Shown here: piece by piece, positions 19,116 to 30,316 of the stretch
Layout: each line of letters opens with the position of its first letter
How positions within the stretch are numbered: position 1 is the first letter of the stretch
NCBI RefSeq assembly: GCF_031127815.1
Contig: NZ_JARXHY010000005.1
Coordinates: forward strand, 248,001-312,000
Direction: 5' to 3'
DNA from: Pelagicoccus sp. SDUM812003
GTDB taxonomy: Bacteria > Verrucomicrobiota > Verrucomicrobiia > Opitutales > Opitutaceae
Length of the DNA stretch: 64,000 bases
The notes under the pieces: generated by a model
Told to the model about the DNA's origin: nothing
The model's input: the letters and a program-made list of their open reading frames with translations, nothing else
Databases searched by the model: none
Program-made: the position numbers and the translations under genes

Positions 19116-21065
19116 CTAGTCCTTCTTGTCGTCGTCGACCACTTCGAAGTCGGCGTCCACGACATCGTCTTGCTTGGAGTCCTTCTTCGAGCTGGCGCCG
19201 GCGTCGGCTCCACCTTGAGGAGGAGGCGCTCCAGCTCCGCCCATGTCCGGACCGGCTCCCGCTGCAGCCGCTTGCTGGTACAGCTCGGCTCCGAGCTTCG
19301 AGAGCTTTTCCAAGGCGGACTTGATCTCGTCCGGATTGCCCGATTCGAGAGCCTTCTTTCCGTCGGCAATCGCGCCTTCGAGAGGAGCCTTCTTATCAGC
19401 CGGCAGCTTGTCGCCCGCTTCGCCCAGCATCTTTTCCATCTGATAGATGGAGGAGTCGAGCTGGTTGCGGTTTTCCACAGCTTCCTTCTGCTTCTTGTCC
19501 TCTTCGGCGTGAAGCTCGGCGTCCTTGGTCATCTTTTCCACTTCGTCCTCTGAGAGTCCGCCGGAGCCAGTGATGGTGATTTTCTGGTCCTTGCCAGTAC
19601 CCTTGTCCTTAGCGGAAACGTTGAGGATGCCGTTAGCGTCGATGTCGAAGGTGACCTCGATCTGCGGCGTGCCGCGCGGCGCGGGTGGGATACCGTCCAG
19701 GTGGAAGGTTCCAAGCACCTTGTTGTCCGCCGCCATGGGACGCTCGCCCTGCAGCACCTTGATTTCCACAGACGGCTGGTTGTCCGCGTAGGTGGAGAAG
19801 GTCTGAGACTTCTTGGCTGGAATTGTGGTGTTTCTCGGTATCATCGCAGTGGATACACCGCCAGCGGTCTCGATACCGAGCGTGAGCGGAGTCACGTCCA
19901 GCAGCAGCACGTCGCGCACGTCGCCCTTGAGCACCGCGCCCTGAATAGCTGCGCCGATGGCGACCACTTCGTCCGGGTTCACTCCCTGGTGCGGCTTCTT
20001 GCCCGCAAGCTCGGTCGCGATCTCTACCACTTTGGGCATGCGCGTCATGCCGCCAACGAGGACAAGCTCGTCCACCTCTGAAGACGACAGGTCCGCGTCG
20101 CGCAAACAGTTCTGGAAAGGAACCTTGGTACGGGCGAAAAGACTGTCTGTGATCTGCTCGAGTTTCGAGCGGGTGATCTGGATGTTGAGGTGCTTGGGCC
20201 CGGAAGCATCCGCAGTGATGAACGGAAGATTGATGTCGTAAGTTGTCGCGGAGGAAAGCGCGATCTTGGCCTTCTCCGCTTCTTCCTTCAAGCGCTGCAA
20301 CGCCATCGGATCGCCCTTCAGGTCTATGCCGTTCTCCTTCTTAAATTCGTCGACCATCCAATTGATGATGGCTTCGTCCCAGTTGTCGCCACCCAGCATG
20401 GTGTCGCCATTGGTGGACTTGACCTCGAAAACGCCGTCTCCGATCTCGAGGATCGAGACGTCGAAGGTACCGCCACCAAGGTCGAACACGGAAATCTTCT
20501 CTTCCGACTTCTTGTCCAGTCCGTAGGCGAGCGAGGCCGCAGTCGGCTCGTTGATAATGCGAAGCACGTTCAGGCCAGCGATCTTGCCCGCGTCCTTGGT
20601 CGCCTGACGCTGGCTGTCGTTGAAGTACGCCGGAACGGTGATCACCGCTTCAGTGATCGATTCGCCGAGGTAGGCTTCCGCGTCGGCCTTGAGCTTGGCG
20701 AGCACGAACGAGGAGATCTGCTGCGGGGCGAAACGCTCCGTCTTGTCGCCGACCTGACACTCGATGTAGGCGTCGCCGTTGTCCGCCTTGGTTATCTTGT
20801 ACGGCAGGCCGGAAGCCTCTTCCTGGACCTCGTCGTACTTGCGGCCAATCAAACGCTTGGCCGAGAAAATGGTGTTCTTCGGATTCGTGATCGCCTGCCG
20901 CTTAGCAGCCTGACCGACAAGTCGTTCGCCGGTTTTGCTGAACGCGACAATCGACGGCGTCGTGCGAGCACCCTCCGCGTTTGGCACTACGACTGGCTCG
21001 TCGCCATCCATCACTGCCATGCAGGAGTTTGTTGTTCCTAAATCTATACCTAATACACGTCCCAT
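19116..21065 (-). CDS. dnaK: Chaperone protein DnaK (Hsp70)
   Basis: 649 residues. The N-terminal ATPase begins [20 protein letters not shown], with [19 protein letters not shown] and [18 protein letters not shown]. The interdomain linker and substrate-binding domain follow ([35 protein letters not shown]). The C-terminus is the usual Gly/Ala/Gln-rich tail ending in an acidic stretch (DDDKKD). grpE and dnaJ are not adjacent; instead groES and groEL follow on the same strand. It helps fold and rescue cytoplasmic proteins. The 255-base divergent region upstream shows no CIRCE or clear sigma-32 promoter. Confidence 0.98.
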   Translation of the reverse strand: MGRVLGIDLGTTNSCMAVMDGDEPVVVPNAEGARTTPSIVAFSKTGERLVGQAAKRQAITNPKNTIFSAKRLIGRKYDEVQEEASGLPYKITKADNGDAYIECQVGDKTERFAPQQISSFVLAKLKADAEAYLGESITEAVITVPAYFNDSQRQATKDAGKIAGLNVLRIINEPTAASLAYGLDKKSEEKISVFDLGGGTFDVSILEIGDGVFEVKSTNGDTMLGGDNWDEAIINWMVDEFKKENGIDLKGDPMALQRLKEEAEKAKIALSSATTYDINLPFITADASGPKHLNIQITRSKLEQITDSLFARTKVPFQNCLRDADLSSSEVDELVLVGGMTRMPKVVEIATELAGKKPHQGVNPDEVVAIGAAIQGAVLKGDVRDVLLLDVTPLTLGIETAGGVSTAMIPRNTTIPAKKSQTFSTYADNQPSVEIKVLQGERPMAADNKVLGTFHLDGIPPAPRGTPQIEVTFDIDANGILNVSAKDKGTGKDQKITITGSGGLSEDEVEKMTKDAELHAEEDKKQKEAVENRNQLDSSIYQMEKMLGEAGDKLPADKKAPLEGAIADGKKALESGNPDEIKSALEKLSKLGAELYQQAAAAGAGPDMGGAGAPPPQGGADAGASSKKDSKQDDVVDADFEVVDDDKKD

Positions 21066-21320
21066 GACATCGCCCTGTGCAATCCACGTACCACAACCCT
21101 AAAATCAATCCGCTAGTCATTGATAATGTATGACTTAAAATTTTACATCCCCCAAACCGCCTACAGGTCGCCCTTGAAAATCCGGCCATTTTGTCTCACC
21201 CGATGTCCCACTTTTTACATTTGGCCGCCAAAATCGTGTCACGCCCGCACACCTCGTGTAAATACTCCCCCGGGCATTTGCCTCTGCGGGAAAACCAAAT
21301 AGGATAGCTCAACCCGATCT
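21066..21320. promoter_or_regulatory. Divergent control region of dnaK and the LON-domain gene
   Basis: The 255 bases between the two starts must hold both promoters. An AT-rich core at about 21117-21150 is the most promoter-like segment for dnaK. On the plus strand TAGGATAGC at about 21300-21308 may be the ribosome binding site of the LON gene. No classical heat-shock operator was found by eye. Confidence 0.45.
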
Positions 21321-22001
21321 ATGCAAATTCCATTGCCAGAGGCGCTCCCAGTGATGGAGCTGAGTGGCACCGTTCTTCTTCCGAATACTGTGGTACCGCT
21401 CTACATTTTTGAGAAACGGTATCGACGCATGCTTGCCGACGTCCTGGCGAGCCACCGCATGTTCGCGCTGGCGAACAGCGACGCCGAAGCCACGTATCCA
21501 TCGAAAGAGGACAAGACCCGTCTCCTAAGAATCGCGACCGCTGGCATCGTTCGCATGAGCGCCCTAAATAGCGATGGCACTTCCACGCTCATGCTTCTCG
21601 GGGCGAAACGAGTCGCTATCGAAGCGAATCTCTCATCCGCGCCCTATCCGCTTGCCAGGATTTCCGAAGTTCCGAGCCAAGGGGCGATTCCTACCGAAGC
21701 GGCCGAGTTCTTGAAAAGAAGGCTTCTTCGACTGCTCTCCAAGCTCGAGGAGTTGAGCGGTCTGGAACGGAATTCCATGATCGAGATTTGCCAGGCGGCT
21801 CCCGACCTCGAGACCATGGTACACCTCGCCATGCAATGCGGCTGTCCCAGCTCGTTTGTGAATCAAAGGCTTCTCGAGACCCGCGATCTAGCAGCCCGAG
21901 TCGACATCGCGCTGCGCTATTTCGAGCGGCAGATTTCCTCGATCCAGCTGAACTCGGAGGCGAGCAAGCCATTCGGTTCCTCCGGGACCATGGAAAACTG
22001 A
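21321..22001 (+). CDS. Stand-alone LON substrate-binding domain protein
   Basis: 226 residues without a protease domain. The start LPVMELSGTVLLPNTVVPLYIFEKRYRRML matches the first strands of the N-terminal domain of Lon protease, and the helical end (RLLRLLSKLEELSGLERNSM) matches its second half. Such single-domain proteins are common but their role is unproven; recognition of unfolded or specific proteins is assumed. It is divergent from dnaK and shares the control region with it. It could be expressed with the chaperones. Confidence 0.83.
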   Translation: MQIPLPEALPVMELSGTVLLPNTVVPLYIFEKRYRRMLADVLASHRMFALANSDAEATYPSKEDKTRLLRIATAGIVRMSALNSDGTSTLMLLGAKRVAIEANLSSAPYPLARISEVPSQGAIPTEAAEFLKRRLLRLLSKLEELSGLERNSMIEICQAAPDLETMVHLAMQCGCPSSFVNQRLLETRDLAARVDIALRYFERQISSIQLNSEASKPFGSSGTMEN

Positions 22002-22039
22002 TCGACGTATCGCCTCCCCCGGCCGCTTCAGCGCGACGA

Positions 22040-23788
22040 TCAGGTCTTCAAGTGCGGTCGCTTGCGCGACAAAAACGCCGTCACTTCAGCCAGCGACCGA
22101 GTGTTCAGCACGCTCTCAGCCGTAAGCCAGCCTTTACGGGCGGAGTTCACGCCGGCTTCCACAAACTGAAAATGTTCGGTCCGATGCGCGTCGGGGTTGA
22201 TGCTCGTGATCAACCCCTTTTCAGCGGCCCGCCTCCAGTAGCGCCAATCCATATCGAGCCTGCGTGGATTCGCGTTGAGCTCGACGACAACATCGTTGGC
22301 TATGGCCGCGTCTATGATTTTGGATACATTGGCCTTATAGCCTTCTCTTCTGAGAAGAATGCGGCCCGTCAAATGGCCCAGCATCGTCGTGGCCGGATGC
22401 TCGATCGCCTTGATGATGCGCCGGGTGATCTCGTCCTCTGGCTGCGTCATGGAGATGTGGATGGAGGCGACCGTGTAGTCCAATTTCATCAACACGGACT
22501 CATCTAGATCGAGGCTGCCATCGCTCAGAATATCGCACTCAACTCCCGAAAAGACGCGCGCGTCGTAGCGTTTGCTCGCATTCAGCTTCCGAATGCTTTC
22601 CAGCTGAGCGAGCACCCTATCTTCGTCGAGTCCGTTGGCTTGAAAGCTGGCTTTGGAGTGGTCGGCGACGCCCCAATACTCCCAACCTAGCTCCTGAGCG
22701 GCGGCGGTCATCTCCTCCAAGGTATTGCGTCCGTCGGACGCGGTGGTGTGATTGTGAAACGCTCCCTTAAGCTCGCTCGCTTCGAGAAGCTTTGGAAAAC
22801 CGTCGCCCTCCGCCGCTTCCAGTTCGCCCATGCCCTCGCGAAGCTCCGGCGGGATGTATTCCAGATCCAACAATGCGAAAAGCTCCTTTTCCGAAGCCGC
22901 GCTTTTTCCGTTGTCGAACGACTCTTCCTCCACCGGCTTCAAGCCCCACTCGCTCAGGCTAAGCCCTCTGCCAAGCGCTCGCTGACGCATCATCACGTTG
23001 TGATCCTTGGATCCAGTGAAATGGTGCAAAGCGAAAGCGAACTGCTTGGGAGGCACTACCCGCAGATCCGCTTGCAAACCGTTTTCGAAACGCACGCTAG
23101 ACTTGGTCTTGCCCGCGGCGGTGACCTCTCTCACCCCCTCCTGCCCGACGAACCAATCCATGATCGGGGCGGGGTCGTCCGAGCCAACGATGAAATCCAG
23201 GTCGCCCACCGTCTCCCGCTTGCGACGCAGGCTGCCCGCATGGGAAGCTTTCGCCACCTGCGGCAGCTTTCGAAGCCCTTCGAGAATGGGCTCAGCCACC
23301 TGAAAAGCGTCCCACCAAAGATGACGTTTCCCGTACGCTTCGCGATTGGCGATTCCCTGAAGTATCTTTTCCTCCGACTTCTTGCCGAAGCCTTTCAAGG
23401 CTGCGACCTTGCCTTCCTCGCAAGCCAGTTTGAGCTCTTCGACCGACGTCACACCCAGCTCCTTGTGAACCGCCTTGATCTTTTTCGCTCCCAGGCCAGG
23501 TATTTCCAGCATGGATACAAGGCCCGGCTCCACGGAGGCTTTGAGCTTCTCGTAGAACTCCAACCGACCGCTGGTGTAAAGCTCGGAAATCTTCTGCACC
23601 AAAGCGTCGCCAAAACCGGCGACTTCCTTCAACCGGCCGTTTTCGACGAGCTCCCCCAAATCTCCCTCCAGCGTCTCCAGCTTTCTGGCTCCATTCTGGT
23701 AGGCGCGGATCTTGAACGGGTTCTCCCCTTTCAACTCCAGCAAGGTTCCGATCTCGTTCAATACGTCTGCTATGTCGCTCTTGTTCAT
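22040..23788 (-). CDS. polX: PolX-type DNA polymerase/3'-5' exonuclease
   Basis: 582 residues in the bacterial PolX arrangement. Helix-hairpin-helix repeats ([31 protein letters not shown]) come first. The family X nucleotidyltransferase core follows, with [19 protein letters not shown] near 185 and LQADLRVV near 240. The C-terminal PHP phosphoesterase has [10 protein letters not shown] near 344-353. It fills short gaps in DNA repair and removes 3' ends using the PHP domain. ATG 23788 is the natural start because the conserved N-terminus begins [14 protein letters not shown]. It follows menE in the same direction. Confidence 0.93.
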   Translation of the reverse strand: MNKSDIADVLNEIGTLLELKGENPFKIRAYQNGARKLETLEGDLGELVENGRLKEVAGFGDALVQKISELYTSGRLEFYEKLKASVEPGLVSMLEIPGLGAKKIKAVHKELGVTSVEELKLACEEGKVAALKGFGKKSEEKILQGIANREAYGKRHLWWDAFQVAEPILEGLRKLPQVAKASHAGSLRRKRETVGDLDFIVGSDDPAPIMDWFVGQEGVREVTAAGKTKSSVRFENGLQADLRVVPPKQFAFALHHFTGSKDHNVMMRQRALGRGLSLSEWGLKPVEEESFDNGKSAASEKELFALLDLEYIPPELREGMGELEAAEGDGFPKLLEASELKGAFHNHTTASDGRNTLEEMTAAAQELGWEYWGVADHSKASFQANGLDEDRVLAQLESIRKLNASKRYDARVFSGVECDILSDGSLDLDESVLMKLDYTVASIHISMTQPEDEITRRIIKAIEHPATTMLGHLTGRILLRREGYKANVSKIIDAAIANDVVVELNANPRRLDMDWRYWRRAAEKGLITSINPDAHRTEHFQFVEAGVNSARKGWLTAESVLNTRSLAEVTAFLSRKRPHLKT

Positions 23789-23825
23789 TCGATGTCCTCG
23801 GTTTGCCGCTGCAAGGATCGAGCTT

Positions 23826-25232
23826 CTAGCTGGCCGCCGACGACTGCAAGTCCGCAAGTATGGGCTTGCCCGCTTCGTTCCTCGGGATCCGCTCCAATCG
23901 AATCCACACTTTCGGGATCTTGAAGCTAGCCAGCTCCTTCATCAGGGACTCGCGTATCGCCTTTTCCGTTACAAACGCAGCTTTCGGCACGTAGGCCAAA
24001 GCGAGCTTCTGCCCCCACTCCACATCGTCCATTCCGAACGCGACTGCGTCGCGAACGAGATCCGTACCTTCGACAGCGAGTTCGATCTGACGCAGGTTCA
24101 CCTTCTCCCCACCGCTTATGATGACGCGATCGATGCGCCCCAGCACAGTGAGATTTCCCTGCTGGTCGAAGCGTCCCAGATCGGAGGTCACGATGGCTGG
24201 CTCGCGCTTGGATGGATCCTCTCCTGCGTATCCGCGAAACAACGACCCGCCACCGATTCGTATCCGCCCGATTTCGCCTGGGGCCACACGTTCGCTCGGG
24301 CTTTCCTCCGCCACAATGTCGATTCGAGCATGCGGCAACGGTTTCCCTTGGCTGAGCTCTCCTTTCAGAAACTGGGAGGGAAGCAGCGTCGCCACCTGGG
24401 CCGCGGTCTCCGTCATGCCGTAGGTGGGAGCAAGCGGGATCCCCTTTTCCCGACAGTCCTCCAATAGCCCGACGGGAGCTGGGCCGCCCCCGACGAAGAT
24501 GGCGCTGTAGGAGCGCAGAAGGTCGCGCTTCGCCTCATCGCGCATCACGCGTTCGAGCTGAGTGCTCACCAACGAAAGAAATCGATTTCCATGCGGGACC
24601 GAGAGCAGGCAGCGATGCGTCTCCTCGAAGGACTCCAATCTGCCAAAAGCGATCTTACCAACAGTCAGCAAGGCTCGAACCAGCTGCATGAAGCCACTGA
24701 CATGATAGAGCGGCAACACGCAATGAGCGGCCATGCCCGCGCAATTCATGTGCTGCTGAAATCCGTAGGTCGCGGCTGCCAGGCTGCTCCAATCGTGTAT
24801 GGCAAAGCGGATACGCCCTGTGGTTCCACCGGTCGGAATCATCACCCGGAGCTTGTTGGCTCCCATCTCGATCCGCTCGCCGCCGGGCACGCCCATGGGT
24901 ACGGGCTCGCTCGCGAAGCTTCCCGATCGGAATTCCCCGATCAGGGCATGCGGTCTCGCGATTCGCATCGCCGTATCCAGTTCTCCACGACCCCAGGTCG
25001 GATTGAAGAGATAAAGATCCACCTCATGCCGACAAAAGGCCAGAAAAAGGGCGGAAAACGCTTGCGGGTCCACCAGTTTCAAGGCGATGCGAGGCCGGGT
25101 GACCGCCCCGCCAAGGCTTCGATCGACCCATTCGGCCGCGGCAGCGAACTCGTTTTTCCATGAGGTTTCGAACTGCGGAAAAAGCCCGCCGCCGGATTCG
25201 AAGTCGAGAAGTCTGTCTAGATCTGGTTCCAC
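23826..25232 (-). CDS. menE: o-Succinylbenzoate-CoA ligase-like AMP-binding enzyme
   Basis: 468 residues of the ANL superfamily. The ATP loop is [15 protein letters not shown], the adenine motif [14 protein letters not shown], the hinge [19 protein letters not shown] and the C-terminal lysine [10 protein letters not shown]. This pattern, together with the menC gene immediately upstream and overlapping by 16 bases, supports MenE, which activates o-succinylbenzoate to its CoA ester in menaquinone synthesis. The first 100 residues are more divergent than usual. Without menC next door it would be called only an acyl-CoA ligase. Confidence 0.85.
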   Translation of the reverse strand: MEPDLDRLLDFESGGGLFPQFETSWKNEFAAAAEWVDRSLGGAVTRPRIALKLVDPQAFSALFLAFCRHEVDLYLFNPTWGRGELDTAMRIARPHALIGEFRSGSFASEPVPMGVPGGERIEMGANKLRVMIPTGGTTGRIRFAIHDWSSLAAATYGFQQHMNCAGMAAHCVLPLYHVSGFMQLVRALLTVGKIAFGRLESFEETHRCLLSVPHGNRFLSLVSTQLERVMRDEAKRDLLRSYSAIFVGGGPAPVGLLEDCREKGIPLAPTYGMTETAAQVATLLPSQFLKGELSQGKPLPHARIDIVAEESPSERVAPGEIGRIRIGGGSLFRGYAGEDPSKREPAIVTSDLGRFDQQGNLTVLGRIDRVIISGGEKVNLRQIELAVEGTDLVRDAVAFGMDDVEWGQKLALAYVPKAAFVTEKAIRESLMKELASFKIPKVWIRLERIPRNEAGKPILADLQSSAAS

Positions 25233-26218
25233 AAGCGTTCGAGTGAATCGATACCCGGCAGATCCCCATTTTGCAAGAAGGGTCCCAACGCTAAACCAAC
25301 GTTTCTATCCGCGAACAGTTTCTCCACTCCAAATCCCAGAGCGCGGCGCTGGCTGGCGTTGCGGATGGCGAAATCGATCGCCGCCCCGGCGCCCACCATG
25401 GTTTCCAGCGCGGAAGAGAATACGCAGTCGCAGTCTCCCTGGCCCAGCTCCTGACGCAGGTCTTCAAAGCCGCCGCTCAGCGAGGCCTTGACCACGAAGA
25501 CGCCCGGCCATTGCTCGTCGCGCCATCGCTTGAGATCGTCCACCGAGCAGACCGATTCATCCAAGGCGATCGCGGTGGGGAAGTCGCCCGCGAGCCGCCG
25601 CATTTCCTTCTCTTGCCCCTTGGGCAGCGGCTGCTCGAGAAACTCCACCGGCAGCTCCGACACCGCCTCCATCCACGCCCGAGCCTGGGACAGAGTAAGG
25701 GACGCGTTGGCATCGAGGCGCAGCTGCACGCTTTCGCCGGCCAGGTCGATCACCCGCTCCAAAGCTCGTCGCTCCTCCAAAAAGGATCCTTTGCCGATCT
25801 TGAACTTCAGACAGCGGTAGTGCATCGCGAGGCGTTGCTCCAGAGCTTCGTTCGCTTCCAGGTCGCTCATCAGCCCGCACACCGGCCACGGTTTTTCCAG
25901 CTTGGGCCGATCGCCCTCCCTCTTCAGGAAATCGATAGCGCTTTCCAAAGCCCAGCGGAGGCAGGGGCAGCCAGCCAGCTCTCGCGATTGAAGCTGCTCG
26001 ACCGACACTCTCTCACCGAGGGCCTGAGCCGCGGCGAGGGCCGAGACGAAGCTCTCCGAACCGAAGGACGGGATCGGAGCCGCTTCCCCAAAACCGACCC
26101 GCCCATCGCGGTCCTCCATCCGGACCAACAAGCCCTCTCGCGTGGCGAAGCTCTCCCGCGCGTTCGCGAACGCCTTGGCGAACGGCCGCCGATACGCCTT
26201 GTAATCAAAACGATACAT
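25217..26218 (-). CDS. menC: o-Succinylbenzoate synthase
   Basis: 333 residues of the enolase superfamily, muconate-cycloisomerase group. Expected residues are visible: general acid/base Lys in LKFKIGKGSF, metal ligands in RLDANASL (Asp), EFLEQPL (Glu) and ALDESVC (Asp), and the second Lys in VVKASLSGG. MenC dehydrates SHCHC to o-succinylbenzoate. The pairing with menE supports the call over other enolase-family activities such as N-acylamino acid racemase. ATG 26218 gives the natural start MYRFDYKAYRRPF. Confidence 0.88.
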   Translation of the reverse strand: MYRFDYKAYRRPFAKAFANARESFATREGLLVRMEDRDGRVGFGEAAPIPSFGSESFVSALAAAQALGERVSVEQLQSRELAGCPCLRWALESAIDFLKREGDRPKLEKPWPVCGLMSDLEANEALEQRLAMHYRCLKFKIGKGSFLEERRALERVIDLAGESVQLRLDANASLTLSQARAWMEAVSELPVEFLEQPLPKGQEKEMRRLAGDFPTAIALDESVCSVDDLKRWRDEQWPGVFVVKASLSGGFEDLRQELGQGDCDCVFSSALETMVGAGAAIDFAIRNASQRRALGFGVEKLFADRNVGLALGPFLQNGDLPGIDSLERLWNQI

Positions 26219-26319
26219 AGAAGCGACGATTTGATTTTCCTCCCCCGGCGAAGGCAAAATATTTCACCCGTAGCGATCAAAATTCTTGATTCAAAACACC
26301 CCCCTCCCTATGCGGGACT

Positions 26320-27888
26320 ATGGCAACTCCAAGTCCAGAAGAGTTTAACGAGAACAACTATTATCTCCACGCGGACGTATTTTTCGATGCCCAGAAAGGG
26401 ACCGCGCTCACCTACGACGACGTTTCGCTGGCCACCAACTATTCGGAAGTCCTGCCGCGCAACGCCTCGCTTGCCACGAAGCTTTCCGATCGGCTGAAGC
26501 TCAATCTCCCGATCCTTTCCTCGGACATGGATACCGTCACCGAGTACGAGATGGCCATCAACATGGCCCTCTGCGGCGGGATGGGCCTGATCCACTACAA
26601 CATGCCGCTCAAGGAGCAGGTATCGCAGGTCACCCGGGTCAAGTACCACATCAACGGATTGCTGCCCAACCCGATCACCATCCCCGAACACCTCTACGTG
26701 GGCGACGTGCTGGCCATGATCGAGGAAAAAGGCTACAAGTTCCGCACCTTCCCGGTGGTCAACAGCAAGGGACAGCTCACCGGCTTGCTCAGCAGCCGAG
26801 TGGTCAAGGAACGCTATCGCCACCTCAGCTTGAAGGAGGCCATGGATACGGGCGAGACGGTACACACCATCAATCAGAAAGACATCCTGCACGACCCGAT
26901 TTCGGTGGCCGACGCCTTCTTCAGCAAGCACTTGGGCATCAACAAGCTTCTGGTGGTCGACGACGACATGAAGCTGAAGGGCCTAGTCTCCCTCTCCGAC
27001 ATCGAGCGCATCATGAGCGACTCCCAGTCGGTGCTGAAACCGGCTCGCGATTCCGACTTCCGCCTTCTGGTCGGCGCCGCCATCTCCACTCTGCGCAAGG
27101 AGGACGGCAGCCTCGACAAGGACGCCATCGCCGAACACGTCACCAATCTGGTAAACGAGCGCGTGGACGCCATCGCCGTTTCCACCGCCCATGGCCATAG
27201 CGCCGGAGTGGGCGATTCGGTGAAGTTTCTGCGCGAGCAATTCAAGGATCTCACCATCATCGCGGGCAATGTCACCTCCGCCAGCGGCGTGGAGTACCTG
27301 GCCGACTGCGGAGCAAACGCCATCAAGATCGGCCAAGGGCCTGGCTCCATCTGCACCACCCGCGTAGTGGCCGGCGTAGGCATCCCGCAGCTCAGCGCCC
27401 TGTACGTGGCGGCTCAGGGAGCGAAGAAAAAGGGGGTTCGCATCATCGCCGATGGCGGCATCACCAAATCCGGTGACATCGTGAAAGCTCTCACCCTCTC
27501 CGACTCGGTCATACTCGGCGGCATGCTGGCCGGCTGCCGCGAGGCGCCTGGCGAGATCATCGAGATCAACGGCAAGCTCTATAAGCAGTACCGGGGCATG
27601 GGCAGCCTAAGCGCCATGAAAAAAGGCTCCGCCTCCCGCTACGGACACGACAAGAAGGACACCACGCGCAAGCTCACCGCGGAAGGCATCGAAGGCATGA
27701 AGGAAGTGCAGGGATCCGTCGTCAACACCTTGGCGGAGCTGGCTGGCGGCATCCAATCCGGCATGGGCTACTTGGGAGCCTCCAGCATCGCGGAGCTGAA
27801 GCAGAAGGCGCGCTTCGTGCGCATTTCGAGCGCCGGCATGAAGGAATCCGCCCCTCACGACGTGATCGAAGTCTCGACTCGCAAATAG
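26320..27888 (+). CDS. guaB: Inosine-5'-monophosphate dehydrogenase
   Basis: 522 residues. The TIM barrel is split by two CBS domains (from about residue 120 to 240). Motifs: [34 protein letters not shown], catalytic loop [15 protein letters not shown] with Cys345, and flap region [18 protein letters not shown]. It oxidises IMP to XMP with NAD, the committing step to guanine nucleotides. It has its own terminator downstream. The N-terminal extension ([15 protein letters not shown]) is longer than in many GuaB proteins, in the style of eukaryotic-like versions. Confidence 0.96.
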   Translation: MATPSPEEFNENNYYLHADVFFDAQKGTALTYDDVSLATNYSEVLPRNASLATKLSDRLKLNLPILSSDMDTVTEYEMAINMALCGGMGLIHYNMPLKEQVSQVTRVKYHINGLLPNPITIPEHLYVGDVLAMIEEKGYKFRTFPVVNSKGQLTGLLSSRVVKERYRHLSLKEAMDTGETVHTINQKDILHDPISVADAFFSKHLGINKLLVVDDDMKLKGLVSLSDIERIMSDSQSVLKPARDSDFRLLVGAAISTLRKEDGSLDKDAIAEHVTNLVNERVDAIAVSTAHGHSAGVGDSVKFLREQFKDLTIIAGNVTSASGVEYLADCGANAIKIGQGPGSICTTRVVAGVGIPQLSALYVAAQGAKKKGVRIIADGGITKSGDIVKALTLSDSVILGGMLAGCREAPGEIIEINGKLYKQYRGMGSLSAMKKGSASRYGHDKKDTTRKLTAEGIEGMKEVQGSVVNTLAELAGGIQSGMGYLGASSIAELKQKARFVRISSAGMKESAPHDVIEVSTRK

Positions 27889-27917
27889 CGACGCTTCCGG
27901 AAATCAGGTTTCACACG

Positions 27918-27945
27918 AAAGGCGAGATCCGAGGATCTCGCCTTT
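27918..27945 (+). terminator. Intrinsic terminator of guaB
   Basis: AAAGGCGAGATCC and GGATCTCGCCTTT form a 13-bp perfect stem around a GA loop, followed by T residues. It begins 30 bases after the guaB stop and faces the next minus-strand gene. Confidence 0.93.
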
Positions 27946-27986
27946 TTTCCTACACAAAAAAAGAGGTTCGAAGACGAACGGCGTCG

Positions 27987-28346
27987 CTAAAGCTTGGCCT
28001 TTTCTCCATCCGGCTTGGCGACCTTCGATCGATAGACTTCCTTCCAGACCGCCCGCATCACCCAGAGGCCAAAAAGGCAAGGAGCGAGGGAAATCAGGGC
28101 GCTGGTGAAATCCGTTGGTCGGATGAGCTCCAGACTGGTTGGGATGATCATGAAAAACGCGAAACGCGAGCACCAGATCGCTCGGGCGTTCAAGCGCTCC
28201 GGAGAGCCCTGCACCTCAACCTGCTCCAGCTTCGGCTTGAGGCGGCTCGCCATGTGGCGAAAGTATCGCGCATAGAAAAACGCGTAGAAAATCCAGATTC
28301 CTCCCCAAAGCCAATTCGACTCCGCTATCCCATTCGTCTCGTTCAT
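27987..28346 (-). CDS. Small inner-membrane protein of unknown function
   Basis: 119 residues with a membrane segment near 11-25 (WLWGGIWIFYAFFYARYF) and two more hydrophobic stretches (WCSRFAFFMIIPTSLELI; ISLAPCLFGLWVMRAVW). Basic residues between them favour a multi-pass inner-membrane protein. I do not recognise a family. ATG 28346 is preferred since the earlier in-frame start adds basic residues unrelated to the rest. It is convergent with guaB and divergent from pyrE. Confidence 0.6.
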   Translation of the reverse strand: MNETNGIAESNWLWGGIWIFYAFFYARYFRHMASRLKPKLEQVEVQGSPERLNARAIWCSRFAFFMIIPTSLELIRPTDFTSALISLAPCLFGLWVMRAVWKEVYRSKVAKPDGEKAKL

Positions 28347-28529
28347 ATCAGCTCGTTTGATAAGGCCTGCGCTTCGCGGAGCGACCCAGCAGGAGAGCGC
28401 TCCGTACAAACAACATCGGCTACATAGCTAAGAACCTAAGCGCTAGGCTTTGTTCCGCCCTCCCCATCCTGCCCGGCCGCTCGAACTTTTTGCTGGAACC
28501 GTCCCTCGCCCCTCGCCAACGTTCCGCAC

Positions 28530-29099
28530 ATGCAATCCTCTCAGGAAGAAGTTCTAGACATTTTCAAGCGTACCAAGGCTCTGCTCCAAGGGCATTTCAT
28601 CCTCCGCTCCGGCCTACGCAGCGAGTACTTTTTCCAATGCGCCCAAGTCTGCCAGCACATGAGCGAAGTCACGCGCCTGATCGAATTGCTCAGCCCGAAA
28701 CTCAAGGATCTGGAGTTCGAAACCGTGCTGGCTCCCGCCATGGGGGGGCTGGTGGTCGGACAGGAAGTCGCTCGTCAGTTCGACAAGCGCTACATCTTCG
28801 TGGAGAAGGTTGACGACAAGCTGGAGCTGCGTCGCGGCTTCAAAATCGCGGATGGCGAGAAAATCCTGGTGGTGGAGGACGTGGTGACCCGCGGCGGCCG
28901 GGCCAACGAGGCGGTGGAAATCGTGAAGCGAAACGGTGGCGAGGTGGCCGGCATCGCCGTGCTGGTAGACCGTAGCCAGGGCAAGGCCACCTTCGACGCT
29001 CCTCTGATTTCACTGCTGGAAATGGGATTTCCGACCTACGACCCGGACAACCTTCCCGACCACTTGAAGGACGTGCCTGCCGTCAAGCCAGGCAGCTAG
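28530..29099 (+). CDS. pyrE: Orotate phosphoribosyltransferase
   Basis: 189 residues. HFILRSGLRSEYFFQCAQV is the N-terminal pattern of the PyrE form found in many non-enteric bacteria. PAMGGLVVGQEVARQ and the PRPP motif ILVVEDVVTRGGRANEAV are clear. It joins orotate to PRPP to give OMP in pyrimidine synthesis. It stands alone, with no other pyr gene nearby. Confidence 0.94.
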   Translation: MQSSQEEVLDIFKRTKALLQGHFILRSGLRSEYFFQCAQVCQHMSEVTRLIELLSPKLKDLEFETVLAPAMGGLVVGQEVARQFDKRYIFVEKVDDKLELRRGFKIADGEKILVVEDVVTRGGRANEAVEIVKRNGGEVAGIAVLVDRSQGKATFDAPLISLLEMGFPTYDPDNLPDHLKDVPAVKPGS

Positions 29100-29180
29100 C
29101 GGCGCTCAAAAGCGACAAGGAACAGCAGACGCGAGCGGCAATCTCGAGCCCTGCTCCTCAACCTCCCTCCGATCTTCCAA

Positions 29181-29213
29181 AAGCTCCGTATCCACAATCT
29201 GGATTCGGAGCTT
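29181..29213. terminator. Imperfect hairpin between convergent genes, probable terminator
   Basis: AAGCTCCGTATCC and GGATTCGGAGCTT pair with one T/T mismatch around a 7-base loop. It lies between the ends of pyrE and the VWA operon and could serve both directions. Confidence 0.65.
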
Positions 29214-29224
29214 CGTATTGCTGG

Positions 29225-30316
29225 TCAGATGCGTATGATGACGCCGCCCGAACGAGGCGGTGGCGGAGGTGGAGTCGGATAGCGGTCTCGCGATTCGCGG
29301 TCGATATCGTCCAAGCTTCCATGATCGAGGGCGATGAATGCTCCTCCGTGCTCGTAGGTCAGATCGTGCATCAGCTTGGCGAACTTCAAGCCTGACTGCC
29401 CGAGGAACATGCCGCCTGATTGGATCACATTGGGAAAGCCGATCGCGTTGATGCGGGCGATGCGGTTGCCCTCCTTGTCCTTGTTGAGCTTGCGAATCTC
29501 CGCGATCACCGGCTCCGGCTTGCCAGTGAACTCGTCGCCGAAAACATAGATGCCAAACTTCAAGTCCTCCGCGTTGGGATCGTAGAGCGTGCGAATGGCG
29601 CGCTTGATGCCGGGCACCGGGTTGCTCTCGCTCTCGAAGGGATAGAGTCGGACTTGACGCACCATGGCCTCTCGCATCTCGGGAGAATCCTGCAGCCAGC
29701 GACCGCCCATGCGCGATCCCATGATAAAGTGCCCGCTCGCATCCAGAAGCTGGATACCTTTCACCTCTGGGTAGGAAGTGATGACTTCCTCGAACTTTCG
29801 CACCACGTGAGTGCGGATGAGATTGGTGCTGGTTTCGCGCATGCTGCCGGAGGTGTCGATGACGAAGGCGATCACGTTGCTCTCCACCGGCACGCCGATC
29901 GGCGTGGGCTGGATGACCTTCTGCTCGATCTCCGGATCGGTTTGCATCACCGCCATTTCCTCCTCGAGCGACTCGAGATCGCTCACGAACAGCTCCTTGG
30001 CCTTTTCCTTGTCCGAGATCTGCTGCCTCAGCTTCGCCAGCAAGGCGTCAAGCGTCTGGCGATCGCGCTCCAGGCGCTTGCGCTTGGTCTTTTCCAAATC
30101 GAGCATCACGTTCAGCTCGTCCTGCTTGATCTGGTAGTCCGCCAGCTTGAGCTTACGCTGCAGGACCGTGTTTTCCAAAATGCGCTGCAGCTTGTTGATC
30201 TCCCGAGTCTGCACGCCCATGGAAACGATAAACAAGAGGATGATCGCTCCGAAACCGCAGCAGATGCAGTCCAGAAACGACAAGCTGAACACCTCGGTCT
30301 TTCTTCTGCGCTTCAT
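29225..30316 (-). CDS. Membrane-anchored coiled-coil VWA protein with intact MIDAS
   Basis: 363 residues. A basic start (MKRRRKTE) leads into one membrane helix with FSLSFLDCICCGFGAIILLF at residues 10-29. About 90 residues of coiled coil follow (roughly 38-125), then a von Willebrand A domain from about 147. The metal-ion site is complete at its first motif: FVIDTSGSM, Asp154. The chain ends in a proline run (PTPPPPPPRSGG). The Asp in SFLDC lies at the same place as the proton-coupling Asp of ExbD and MotB helices. The start overlaps the upstream paralogue by ATGA. It is the last gene of a four-gene operon with an ExbB-like channel; a role as stator-type partner with a metal-dependent binding domain outside the membrane is inferred. 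Confidence 0.82.
   Translation of the reverse strand: MKRRRKTEVFSLSFLDCICCGFGAIILLFIVSMGVQTREINKLQRILENTVLQRKLKLADYQIKQDELNVMLDLEKTKRKRLERDRQTLDALLAKLRQQISDKEKAKELFVSDLESLEEEMAVMQTDPEIEQKVIQPTPIGVPVESNVIAFVIDTSGSMRETSTNLIRTHVVRKFEEVITSYPEVKGIQLLDASGHFIMGSRMGGRWLQDSPEMREAMVRQVRLYPFESESNPVPGIKRAIRTLYDPNAEDLKFGIYVFGDEFTGKPEPVIAEIRKLNKDKEGNRIARINAIGFPNVIQSGGMFLGQSGLKFAKLMHDLTYEHGGAFIALDHGSLDDIDRESRDRYPTPPPPPPRSGGVIIRI

Noticed and set aside
21173-21204. CTTGAAA followed by CCCGAT as a sigma-32-type promoter for the LON gene
   Set aside because: The spacing is about 19 bases, longer than the 13-15 typical for this promoter class.
21066-21320. CIRCE heat-shock operator
   Set aside because: No TTAGCACTC-N9-GAGTGCTAA pattern or close variant was found here or before groES.
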